Shown piece after piece: positions 1 through 5,011 of a DNA stretch of 5,011 nucleotides; positions within the stretch are counted from its first letter, which is position 1; every line of letters begins with the position of its first letter. Position numbers and translations under genes: made by a program. This stretch comes from Gammaproteobacteria bacterium. Lineage in GTDB: Bacteria; Pseudomonadota; Gammaproteobacteria; Chromatiales; Chromatiaceae. The notes below the pieces were generated by a model. It saw only the letters and a program-made list of their open reading frames with translations, had not been told where the DNA came from and did not search any database. The DNA lies in contig JABDQZ010000368.1 in the NCBI GenBank assembly GCA_013041975.1, forward strand, positions 1 to 5,011, in the 5' to 3' direction.

Positions 1-220
1 ATCTAAAAACAGGTATTGATGAATATTCTTTTTTGCTGAATTTTGACTCGTTTTGTCAAACAGCGCCTCAAGGCTTCCAACTTCAACAGACTGTTAGGGA
101 AATAACAGACTAGGGTTGTTCGTATTATTATTATGGTTTTAATGATCAATACTTGAGAAAACAAGTGAAAACAAAGGGTTCTCTAATTCCTCAAAAAACT
201 TAATCTTCGTTAAAATAAGC
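1..220. other. AT-rich region with no supported complete gene; possible tail of an upstream gene
   Basis: This stretch is AT-rich and shows no complete gene. One plus-strand frame is open from the window edge (3-110) to a TAG stop at 111-113, giving 36 residues that begin LKTGIDEYSF and end TVREITD. It could be the C-terminus of a gene starting outside the window, but I recognise no family and chance could give an open frame this short. A small dyad, CTGTTA (91-96) and TAACAG (103-108), overlaps the end of that frame; no T-run follows it, so it is not a clear terminator. Positions 114-220 hold nothing I can name. Confidence 0.3.
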
Positions 221-258
221 AAAAAACCGCGTCACCTTTACAGATAACGCGGTTTTTT
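221..258 (-). terminator. Rho-independent terminator of the 53-aa gene, bidirectional in form
   Basis: A perfect 12-bp inverted repeat pairs AAAAAACCGCGT (221-232) with ACGCGGTTTTTT (247-258) around a 14-base loop. The GC-rich core CCGCG is flanked by A and T runs, so either strand yields a hairpin followed by a U-tract. On the minus strand it begins 14 bases after the stop codon of the small gene at 273-434, which makes it that gene's terminator. On the plus strand it would also stop transcription arriving from the left, insulating the aprMBA region. Confidence 0.9.
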
Positions 259-272
259 GTCGTTCTTTTAGA

Positions 273-434
273 TCAAGGACGTTTTGGAGTTTCGTAAGGA
301 ACTTCTTTCTGAAAATCTTCCCAAATAGTTTCGTAACCAACATAACCGGTATCAGTAGCTGCTTTCTGCTTGGTTACATAATAACGTGCCTTACCCTCAG
401 GAACTTTTGGTCGAGTTTTTGGTTGTCCACTCAT
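273..434 (-). CDS. Small hypothetical protein, 53 aa, divergent from aprM
   Basis: The minus strand has an ATG at 434-432 and a TGA at 275-273, encoding 53 residues. It starts MSGQPKTRPKVPEGKARYYV and ends with PYETPKRP. The start is supported by a Shine-Dalgarno-like AGAAGGTG at 446-439, and a strong terminator lies just past the stop. Together these argue for a real gene despite its size. The protein is soluble-looking, rich in Lys, Pro and Tyr, slightly basic, and lacks cysteines, a signal peptide or membrane segments. Both ends are Pro/Lys-rich and probably flexible; the middle (about residues 16-45, containing YYVTKQKA and GYETIWEDF) could form the folded part. I do not recognise the family and propose no function. 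It is transcribed away from aprM, and the two genes share the 355-base spacer, so common control is possible but not shown. Confidence 0.72.
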   Translation of the reverse strand: MSGQPKTRPKVPEGKARYYVTKQKAATDTGYVGYETIWEDFQKEVPYETPKRP

Positions 435-599
435 AAATCACCTTCTCTAAAATAAATAATGTCGAAACAGCCGCCGCAAGAAATTACAACTGAAAGCTGA
501 CACAACAACAATCAAATTCGAATCGGCGGTAAATTACCATATAGACATGGAAATTCCTACCACCAGCTAAATCAGAAATAATAAATATGGCCATCAATG

Positions 600-629
600 T
601 TGCTTATAGGCACAGTATCATACTATAAT
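600..629 (+). promoter_or_regulatory. Candidate distal sigma70-type promoter for aprM
   Basis: TATAAT at 624-629 matches the -10 consensus perfectly. TTGCTT at 600-605, 18 bases upstream, keeps only the TTG of the -35 consensus. A start near 636 would give a leader of about 150 bases that includes both downstream dyads, which would then act as roadblock operators or RNA structures. In AT-rich DNA such a hexamer can arise by chance, so this is a candidate only. Confidence 0.3.
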
Positions 630-688
630 AGGCTGCTTTTAGCGACGGCCATTATCATCTTTTATCGAGCATAAAGCCAGCTTGTGGC

Positions 689-707
689 GTATACAAAAAA
701 TGTATAC
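689..707. promoter_or_regulatory. Palindromic operator candidate GTATACA-N5-TGTATAC
   Basis: Two perfect 7-base arms, 689-695 and 701-707, are separated by AAAAA. The 19-base span and the arm centres, 12 bases apart, fit a site for a dimeric helix-turn-helix regulator. It lies about 41 bases upstream of the proximal -10 (748-753) and so just upstream of the corresponding -35 position, where an activator usually binds. I cannot name the regulator. The A-tract spacer could also bend DNA. No T-run follows, so it is not a terminator. Confidence 0.5.
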
Positions 708-724
708 CGAAACAAAGAATGTTA

Positions 725-753
725 ATTAGTGTGCGCTAATACTAAGCTATACT
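725..753 (+). promoter_or_regulatory. Candidate proximal aprM promoter with overlapping dyad
   Basis: TATACT at 748-753 matches five of six bases of the sigma70 -10. At a 17-base spacing the -35 would be ATTAGT (725-730), a poor match, suggesting dependence on an activator or a non-housekeeping sigma factor. A dyad, ATTAG (725-729) and CTAAT (736-740), overlaps this -35 position and could be an operator. The predicted start near 760 gives a leader of about 30 bases ending in the aprM ribosome binding site AGGAGAGG (777-784). Confidence 0.42.
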
Positions 754-789
754 ATTCCCCGCGCCGTAGAACCTTTAGGAGAGGAAAAA

Positions 790-1617
790 ATGACCAACCC
801 ATTTAGTGAATTGTTTCCAGAGGGAATCATGCAAGGATATGTAATCCTTATGATTCTGCTTGTTGTAGCTGGAACCGTTATCGATATGATTCATAAAAAG
901 AGTGCCAAATACTTTTTTGAGAATTCAAAGAAACAAGAGCAAGCTGCAAAACGCACTGTAAGTGGTGGCGATAAAGCTTCCGCTGCTGTTTCAGTTCTGG
1001 TAAACGAAGTGCTGACTTCAGCCGAGTTTGCTAACCCTCAGCGTAGACTGTCCCACCTGTTTACCATGTATGGCTTCATTATCTTCGTCGTTTCTACGGC
1101 CGTTCTGATTTTTGGCTATCCAACATCTTCTGACGCAGGCATCTGGGGCACTCTGTGGCACCTGGGCGCAGCCTCACTGGCTTTGGGTGGTTACTGGTTC
1201 TGGTTCTTTATCCGCGTTGATGTCTCCTCGGAAGGCCATCAGTGGTATCAACTGGCAAAAGCTGACCTGTTCATCGTTTCCGCGCTGATGATGGTTACCT
1301 GGGGACTGATCTGGTCTCTGGCCGGTGGTGGTTATGCTGGTGTGAACATGCTGTTCCTGGCTCTGTTCATCATCTCTGCTACCTCACTTTTCAGCACAGT
1401 AATGTGGTCTAAATTTGCTCACATGTTCTTTAAGCCAGCTGCTGCTTTCCAGAAGCGTATGACCAAGCTTGACGGTTCACAGGAAAATCTGCCTGACGTA
1501 GGTGAAATGAATGATCCTGCAATTCAGGCACGATTCCCTGATATCCCTGAGTACATGGGTACAAACCCACCTAACATGGGGCTTGGTATCAAAAGCGAAC
1601 CCCCACGCCACTATTAA
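790..1617 (+). CDS. aprM: AprM, membrane partner of APS reductase
   Basis: This 275-aa integral membrane protein is the first gene of aprMBA. In sulfur oxidizers lacking QmoABC, AprM is thought to carry electrons from AprBA to the quinone pool; that role is inferred from gene linkage in the family. I see five hydrophobic segments, near residues 16-34, 88-110, 118-141, 158-179 and 184-207. A cytoplasmic-looking charged stretch (36-86) separates the first two. His89, His124 and His211 lie in or at the edge of membrane segments and are reasonable candidates for heme b ligands, as in related NarI/DsrM/QmoC-type subunits; this is inference. There is no cysteine cluster motif. The C-terminal tail (about 215-275) is hydrophilic, rich in Pro and Met, and may contact AprBA. 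The start is set by AGGAGAGG at 777-784. The aprB start follows after 28 bases. Identification rests mainly on context plus topology. Confidence 0.9.
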   Translation: MTNPFSELFPEGIMQGYVILMILLVVAGTVIDMIHKKSAKYFFENSKKQEQAAKRTVSGGDKASAAVSVLVNEVLTSAEFANPQRRLSHLFTMYGFIIFVVSTAVLIFGYPTSSDAGIWGTLWHLGAASLALGGYWFWFFIRVDVSSEGHQWYQLAKADLFIVSALMMVTWGLIWSLAGGGYAGVNMLFLALFIISATSLFSTVMWSKFAHMFFKPAAAFQKRMTKLDGSQENLPDVGEMNDPAIQARFPDIPEYMGTNPPNMGLGIKSEPPRHY

Positions 1618-1631
1618 TTAATTATCAAAAG

Positions 1632-1638
1632 TAAGGAG
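1632..1638 (+). promoter_or_regulatory. Strong ribosome binding site of aprB
   Basis: TAAGGAG at 1632-1638 is a full-strength Shine-Dalgarno sequence 7 bases before the aprB ATG at 1646. It fixes the start and indicates high translation of the iron-sulfur subunit within the short 28-base aprM-aprB gap. Confidence 0.85.
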
Positions 1639-1645
1639 AAACGAA

Positions 1646-2128
1646 ATGCCAACTTTTGTATATATGACTCGCTGTGACGGTTGTGGACATTGTGTTGATA
1701 TCTGCCCATCAGACATCATGCACATCGACCCGACTTACCGTCGTGCATATAACATTGAACCTAACATGTGCTGGGAATGCTACTCATGTGTTAAAGCCTG
1801 CCCTCACCACGCGATTGATGTTCGTGGTTACGCAGACTTTGCTCCACTGGGCCACTCAGTTCGTGTAATCCGTGATGAAGAGAAAGGCGTTATCGCCTGG
1901 CGCATCAAATCACGTAACGGTGAAACAGACCTGAACCTTCTGGCTCCTATCACTACCAAGCCATGGAGAGAGCACATACCTCAGCTAGCAGATGCCCCTG
2001 CTCCATCTAAGGAACAGCGTGACAGTCAGTATCTGTTCAACGAACCTAAATACATTCGTCTCGACGATGGTGAAATCCACACTCTCGAGTCCAATGGCCT
2101 GGAAATGAAAGTGGGAGTGTACTACTAA
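1646..2128 (+). CDS. aprB: APS reductase beta subunit (two 4Fe-4S clusters)
   Basis: AprB is the 160-aa electron-transfer subunit of dissimilatory APS reductase (EC 1.8.99.2). It relays electrons between the AprA flavin and the membrane partner. Two ferredoxin-type motifs are complete: Cys10-x2-Cys13-x2-Cys16-x3-Cys20-Pro and Cys42-x2-Cys45-x2-Cys48-x3-Cys52-Pro, so each of two 4Fe-4S clusters has its four ligands. The second lies in the family hallmark MCWECYSCVKACP. Trp43 in it corresponds to a residue thought to mediate electron transfer to FAD. After AIDVRGYADFAPLG (about 56-69) comes a beta-rich middle and a long C-terminal tail (about 105-160) that in known structures wraps around AprA. 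The first motif has the compact spacing seen in sulfur oxidizers; sulfate reducers and Archaeoglobus have an insertion there. The stop overlaps the aprA start as TAATG, implying translational coupling and equal subunit output. Confidence 0.98.
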   Translation: MPTFVYMTRCDGCGHCVDICPSDIMHIDPTYRRAYNIEPNMCWECYSCVKACPHHAIDVRGYADFAPLGHSVRVIRDEEKGVIAWRIKSRNGETDLNLLAPITTKPWREHIPQLADAPAPSKEQRDSQYLFNEPKYIRLDDGEIHTLESNGLEMKVGVYY

Positions 2129-4035
2129 TGGCTAAAACTATCGTAGAAGACAACATTGATATTCTTGTTGCCGGTGCCGGTCTTGGTGGTACAGGCGCTG
2201 CCTGGGAAGCTCGCTACTGGGGTCAGGACAAGAAGATCGTAATCGCTGAAAAAGCAAACATTGACCGTTCCGGTGCTGTTGCACAGGGTCTGTACGCGAT
2301 CAACTGCTACATGGGTACCCGCTTCGGTGAGAACAATCCAGAAGATCACGTTCGTTACGCTCGTATCGACTTGATGGGTATGGTTCGTGAAGATCTGCTT
2401 TTCGACATGGCTCGCCACGTTGACTCTGCAGTTCACCAGTTTGAAGAATGGGGCATGCCAATCATGCGTAACCCGAAAACAGGTTCCTACCTGCGTGAAG
2501 GTCGCTGGCAGATCATGATCCATGGTGAATCATACAAGCCTCTCGTTGCTGCGGCGGCGAAGAAATCGGCTGACAAGGTCTATAACCGTGTTGCTGTCAC
2601 TCACCTGCTGATGGATGATGCCAAAGAAAACCGTGTTGCCGGTGCTGTTGGTTTCAACGTTCGTACTGGTGACTTCCACGTTTTCAAATCCAAAGCCGTT
2701 GTTGTCGGCGCCGGTGGTGCTTCCAACATCTTTAAACCACGTTCTGTTGGTGAAGGTGCCGGACGTGTATGGTACGCACCCTGGTCTTCAGGTTCTGCTT
2801 ACGGTCTGATGATTCAGGCTGGTGCAAAAATGACCCAGATGGAAAACCGTATTGTACTGGCTCGTTTCAAAGACGGTTACGGCCCGGTTGGTGCTTACTT
2901 CCTGCATCTGAAAACCTACACTCAGAACTGTGATGGTGAAGAGTATGAATCCAAGTGGTTCCCAGCTCTGGAAAAAATGGTTGGTAAAGCCTACCTGGAT
3001 ACCGAAGCGTCTCACGTTTCTCACAGACCTATCCCTACTTGTCTGCGTAACCACGCATTCATCAATGAGGTAGCTTCTGGTAAAGGTCCTATCCACATGG
3101 TAACCATGGAAGCTTTCCAGGATCCGCATCTTGAAGAGATCGGTTGGCACAACTTCCTGGGTATGACCGTTGGTCAGGCCGTACTCTGGGCAGCGACTGA
3201 CGTGGATCCCAAGTACGAGAACCCTGAACTGACCACTTCAGAGCCTTACGTCATGGGTTCACACGCGACTGGTTGTGGTGCATGGTGTTCAGGTCCTGAA
3301 GATCTTTCTCCACCTGAATATCAGTGGGGCTACAACCGTATGACTACTGTTGAAGGTCTGTTTGGTGCTGGTGATGCTGTTGGTGGTACTCCTCACGCCT
3401 TCTCTTCAGGTTCTTTCACTGAAGGTCGTCTGGCTGCGAAAGCTGCATGTAAATACATCGACGATGGTAAAGCTGAAGGTATTCGTGTTTCTCAGGAACA
3501 GATCGATCGCCGTAAGCAAGAGATCTTTAAACCAATGGAACACTACAAGATCTACCGTAACGAAATCGTTGCCGGTTCTGTAGCGCCCAACTACATCAAC
3601 CCACGTCAGGGTCTTGACCGCTTGCAGAAGCTGATGGACGAGTACGCTGGTGGTGTAACTGTTAACTACATGACCAACGAAAAACTGCTGCAGATCGGTC
3701 TGAAGAAATTGAAGACCCTTGAAGAAGATCTTGACAAGATTGCTGCTGAAAACGTCCATGAACTGCTGCGTGCATGGGAATTGAAGCATCGTCAGCTGAC
3801 TTCTGAAGCTGTTATGCAACACACTCTGTTCCGCAGAGAGACTCGTTGGCCTGGTTACTACTACCGTGGTGATGCCATGAAGGTCGATGATGATAACTGG
3901 CATGTACTGACTGTATCTCGTCGTGATCCAAACACTGGCGAGTACACCATGGAAAAAGCGCCTCTGTATCATCTGGTCGGTGATATCGAAGATAAAGCTT
4001 TAGCTGAACTTAAAGCCAGTAAAGCCCAAGCGTAA
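2128..4035 (+). CDS. aprA: APS reductase alpha subunit (FAD, catalytic)
   Basis: AprA (635 aa, usual family length) binds FAD and carries the active site; in sulfur oxidizers it makes APS from sulfite and AMP in the cytoplasm. The N-terminal Rossmann motif GAGLGG is at residues 16-21, with ERSG-like IDRSGAVAQG following. A second flavin motif, GLFGAGDAVGG, is at 410-420 and continues into HAFSSGSFTEGR (423-434). Family signatures include WQIMIHGE (127-134) and RFKDGYGPVGA (246-256), the conserved stretches used to recognise aprA. Arg246 or Arg241 in the latter region and His379 in GSHATGCGAW (377-386) are the likely counterparts of the catalytic Arg and His of the Archaeoglobus enzyme; Arg307 in PTCLRNH may bind substrate. 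These assignments are by motif, not alignment. The fold belongs to the fumarate reductase flavoprotein superfamily, but the partner AprB and these signatures rule out SdhA/FrdA. Arg codons are mostly CGT, a sign of high expression. No frameshift is seen. Confidence 0.99.
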   Translation: MAKTIVEDNIDILVAGAGLGGTGAAWEARYWGQDKKIVIAEKANIDRSGAVAQGLYAINCYMGTRFGENNPEDHVRYARIDLMGMVREDLLFDMARHVDSAVHQFEEWGMPIMRNPKTGSYLREGRWQIMIHGESYKPLVAAAAKKSADKVYNRVAVTHLLMDDAKENRVAGAVGFNVRTGDFHVFKSKAVVVGAGGASNIFKPRSVGEGAGRVWYAPWSSGSAYGLMIQAGAKMTQMENRIVLARFKDGYGPVGAYFLHLKTYTQNCDGEEYESKWFPALEKMVGKAYLDTEASHVSHRPIPTCLRNHAFINEVASGKGPIHMVTMEAFQDPHLEEIGWHNFLGMTVGQAVLWAATDVDPKYENPELTTSEPYVMGSHATGCGAWCSGPEDLSPPEYQWGYNRMTTVEGLFGAGDAVGGTPHAFSSGSFTEGRLAAKAACKYIDDGKAEGIRVSQEQIDRRKQEIFKPMEHYKIYRNEIVAGSVAPNYINPRQGLDRLQKLMDEYAGGVTVNYMTNEKLLQIGLKKLKTLEEDLDKIAAENVHELLRAWELKHRQLTSEAVMQHTLFRRETRWPGYYYRGDAMKVDDDNWHVLTVSRRDPNTGEYTMEKAPLYHLVGDIEDKALAELKASKAQA

Positions 4036-4047
4036 GCCAGAAAAATA

Positions 4048-4084
4048 CCATATGGAAGTCCCATTGGGGCTTCTGTTTGGTTTT
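4048..4084 (+). terminator. First, weaker hairpin after aprA
   Basis: GAAGTCCC (4055-4062) pairs with GGGGCTTC (4066-4073) around a 3-base loop, with one T-G wobble. Imperfect outer pairing, for example CCA (4048-4050) with TGG (4078-4080), extends the stem. The following TGTTTGGTTTT is T-rich but interrupted. It starts 12 bases after the aprA stop. It may end some transcripts or protect the aprMBA mRNA 3' end from exonucleases. Confidence 0.5.
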
Positions 4085-4087
4085 CGA

Positions 4088-4116
4088 AGAGGCCAATAGT
4101 AATATTGGCCTTTTTT
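4088..4116 (+). terminator. Main rho-independent terminator of aprMBA
   Basis: GGCCAATA (4091-4098) and TATTGGCC (4103-4110) form a perfect 8-bp stem with a GTAA loop; AGA (4088-4090) can add pairs with the T-run. Six Ts follow immediately (4111-4116). It stands 52 bases after the aprA stop and before the next gene, separating the operon from the downstream pair. Confidence 0.92.
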
Positions 4117-4159
4117 CGTTTGTAAGTGTTTGTTTTTCAGTACAAATAGTGAGTTTAAT

Positions 4160-4510
4160 ATGAATATTATTGATGAAACTGATGAAAAACTGTTGGAAAT
4201 TGGTATCCCCTGGTGGGAAGATCTGATCAAATATTCCAACAAGGGACAGTACGGTAAATTTATACGTAACTTTTCCTATGAGCTGTTACTTGGCCTGAAT
4301 GAAGTCGAATTGGGTAATCAGTTCGCAAAAAGTGAACTGGCACGCAACCTGTCGGAAGATTACGATTTCCTGGGCTTCATCCGTCGTGGTGAGCATGTGA
4401 CCTTTCTGTTCAGGGTAAAAAACATGAAAAAATCGGGTGAATGGCTGGGAAGAATGGTTATAGGATATGAAAAAGGCGAACCCAAGATATTCGCTGCCTC
4501 CATTTTCTAA
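4160..4510 (+). CDS. Hypothetical protein, 116 aa, downstream of aprA
   Basis: I do not recognise this family. The ATG at 4160 is chosen because AGTGAG (4148-4153) precedes it at a suitable distance. An in-frame TTG at 4130 would add ten residues (MFFSTNSEFN), but it sits close to the terminator T-run and lacks a ribosome binding site. The protein is soluble, acidic at the N-terminus (MNIIDETDEKLLEIGIPWWE), with no cysteine, signal peptide or membrane segment. Residues 18-65 look helical. The C-terminal half alternates hydrophobic residues as in beta strands: LGFIRRG (71-77), HVTFLFRV (79-86), GRMVIGYEKG (97-106) and KIFAASIF (109-116). A helices-then-curved-sheet order could suggest an NTF2-like or similar alpha+beta fold, but this is only a guess. 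The gene ends 15 bases before the SlyD-like gene, so the two are probably cotranscribed. Codon use resembles the neighbours, with no sign of transfer. Confidence 0.85.
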   Translation: MNIIDETDEKLLEIGIPWWEDLIKYSNKGQYGKFIRNFSYELLLGLNEVELGNQFAKSELARNLSEDYDFLGFIRRGEHVTFLFRVKNMKKSGEWLGRMVIGYEKGEPKIFAASIF

Positions 4511-4525
4511 AATCTGGATACTGCA

Positions 4526-5011
4526 ATGAGTGAAACAATCCAAGACAACAAACTGGTCGAACTGAAATACACGGTTCTTGATGAAGGAACCGGACAGGTA
4601 CTTTCGACTGTTGAATTTCCCCTGAGTTATGTACATGGCGTCGATCGCACCCTGTCAACCATTGTACTGATGGAACTTGAAGGCAAGTCTGCTGGCGATG
4701 TTATTGAAGTGCCCATTGATGGCAACCAGATCTATGGCCCTCGTGATGAAAAACTGGTTTTTACCGATCACCTTGAAAATGTGCCCGAAGAATACCGTGA
4801 AGTCGGCACCAAAATTCTGATGGAAAATGAAAAAGGGGAAACCAAGGATTTCTTTGTAACTCGTGTAGACGATGAAACCCTGACAGTCGATGGAAACAAC
4901 CCTCTTGCAGGTCGAGACCTGATTTTCAAACTGGAAGTTCTAGCTGTCCGAGATGCTACTGATGCTGAAATCGAGGCAGGAACCAAAGTCGCTGATGGGC
5001 CTGATCTAGGT
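4526..5011 (+). CDS. SlyD-type FKBP peptidyl-prolyl isomerase-like protein (3' end cut off by window)
   Basis: An open frame runs from ATG 4526 to the window edge, 162 codons with no stop, so the C-terminus is missing. SlyD proteins are cytoplasmic chaperones with a proline isomerase (FKBP) domain interrupted by an insert-in-flap chaperone domain. The match is clear at LSYVHG (33-38), LEGKSAGD (51-58), IYGPRDEKLV (69-78) and the late hallmark VDGNNPLAGRDLIFKLEV (121-138), followed by VRDATDAEIEAG (141-152). The FKBP halves are roughly 10-72 and 121-142, with the insert domain at 73-120. Two normally conserved active-site stretches differ: the acidic D-x-S after the first strand reads STV (27-29), and GLExALEG reads IVLMELEG (46-53). 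Isomerase activity may be reduced. Whether a His/Cys-rich metal-binding tail like that of E. coli SlyD follows cannot be seen. Only a weak GGA (4516-4518) serves as ribosome binding site; coupling to the upstream gene is likely. Confidence 0.9.
   Translation, partial: MSETIQDNKLVELKYTVLDEGTGQVLSTVEFPLSYVHGVDRTLSTIVLMELEGKSAGDVIEVPIDGNQIYGPRDEKLVFTDHLENVPEEYREVGTKILMENEKGETKDFFVTRVDDETLTVDGNNPLAGRDLIFKLEVLAVRDATDAEIEAGTKVADGPDLG

Larger units (their letters stand above)
435..789. promoter_or_regulatory. Divergent intergenic regulatory region between the 53-aa gene and aprM
   Basis: This 355-base gap has no supported gene. Its left end carries the ribosome binding site of the minus-strand 53-aa gene (439-446). 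I see no convincing -35/-10 pair for that gene, only AT-rich DNA at 449-460. The right half holds a perfect TATAAT hexamer (624-629), a dyad GTATACA-N5-TGTATAC (689-707), a second dyad ATTAG-N6-CTAAT (725-740), a TATACT hexamer (748-753) and the aprM ribosome binding site (777-784), each listed separately where useful. The middle contains a distant complementary pair, CCGCCG (471-476) and CGGCGG (524-529), of doubtful meaning. The length is generous for a bacterial spacer, which fits regulated expression of the operon. Confidence 0.6.

Noticed and set aside
91..108. Dyad CTGTTA-N6-TAACAG as a terminator
   Set aside because: The stem is short and AT-rich and is not followed by a T-run.
471..529. 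Complementary pair CCGCCG (471-476) and CGGCGG (524-529)
   Set aside because: The arms are only 6 bases with a 47-base separation; pairing is possible but not distinguishable from chance.
597..674. 25-codon hydrophobic frame (MLLIGTVSYY to IIIFYRA) upstream of aprM
   Set aside because: It resembles a leader or small membrane peptide, but it has no ribosome binding site and the region is AT-rich, so chance is the simpler explanation.
3406..3972. Long minus-strand open frame (188 codons) inside aprA
   Set aside because: It lies wholly antisense to a highly conserved enzyme gene and its protein is an unremarkable Val/Thr/Phe-rich string, as expected from codon bias on the other strand. The same holds for the other antisense frames in aprA (2125-2523, 2788-3150).
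2128..4035. AprA as a fumarate reductase or succinate dehydrogenase flavoprotein
   Set aside because: The superfamily fold is shared, but the WQIMIHGE and YGPVGA signatures and the adjacent aprB are specific to APS reductase.
4286..4986. Minus-strand open frames opposite the 116-aa gene and the SlyD-like gene (4286-4636, 4458-4658, 4768-4986)
   Set aside because: The plus-strand products are coherent, one being a recognisable SlyD relative, while the antisense products resemble no family and overlap each other.
1..5011. tRNA, rRNA, CRISPR arrays, insertion sequences, att sites
   Set aside because: I saw no cloverleaf, spaced direct repeats, transposase frame or terminal inverted repeats.

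Overview
This window carries the dissimilatory adenylylsulfate (APS) reductase operon aprM-aprB-aprA of a sulfur-oxidizing bacterium. It is most likely gammaproteobacterial. The reasons are the aprMBA gene order with a separate AprM membrane protein, the compact AprB N-terminal cluster motif typical of sulfur oxidizers such as the Allochromatium type, and CGT/GGT/CTG-rich codon use in the operon. Coding DNA has moderate GC and the spacers are AT-rich. Genus or species cannot be fixed from this sequence alone.

Layout: positions 1-220 are AT-rich and hold no convincing complete gene, only an open frame that could be the tail of an upstream gene. A perfect 12-bp-stem terminator (221-258) closes a small minus-strand gene (273-434, 53 aa, unknown). 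A 355-base divergent regulatory region (435-789) follows. It holds two dyad-symmetric sites and two candidate promoters for aprM. Then come aprM (790-1617), aprB (1646-2128) and aprA (2128-4035), tightly packed, with aprB and aprA overlapping by one base. Two tandem hairpins (4055-4084 and 4088-4116) end the operon. Downstream on the same strand are a 116-aa protein of unknown function (4160-4510) and, 15 bases later, the 5' part of a divergent SlyD-type FKBP gene (4526 to the window edge).

How it works together: AprA (FAD) and AprB (two 4Fe-4S clusters) form the cytoplasmic enzyme. In sulfur oxidizers it runs in the direction sulfite + AMP to APS and releases two electrons. AprM is the presumed membrane partner that passes these electrons to the quinone pool, the role played by QmoABC in other lineages. 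ATP sulfurylase (sat), which often sits next to aprMBA and turns APS into ATP and sulfate, is not in this window. The operon is flanked by its own terminators and a rich upstream region, so it looks like an independently regulated unit. The most notable unexplained items are the divergent 53-aa gene, the GTATACA-N5-TGTATAC dyad, and the downstream pair of a 116-aa unknown and a SlyD-like protein whose usual FKBP active-site motifs are altered.
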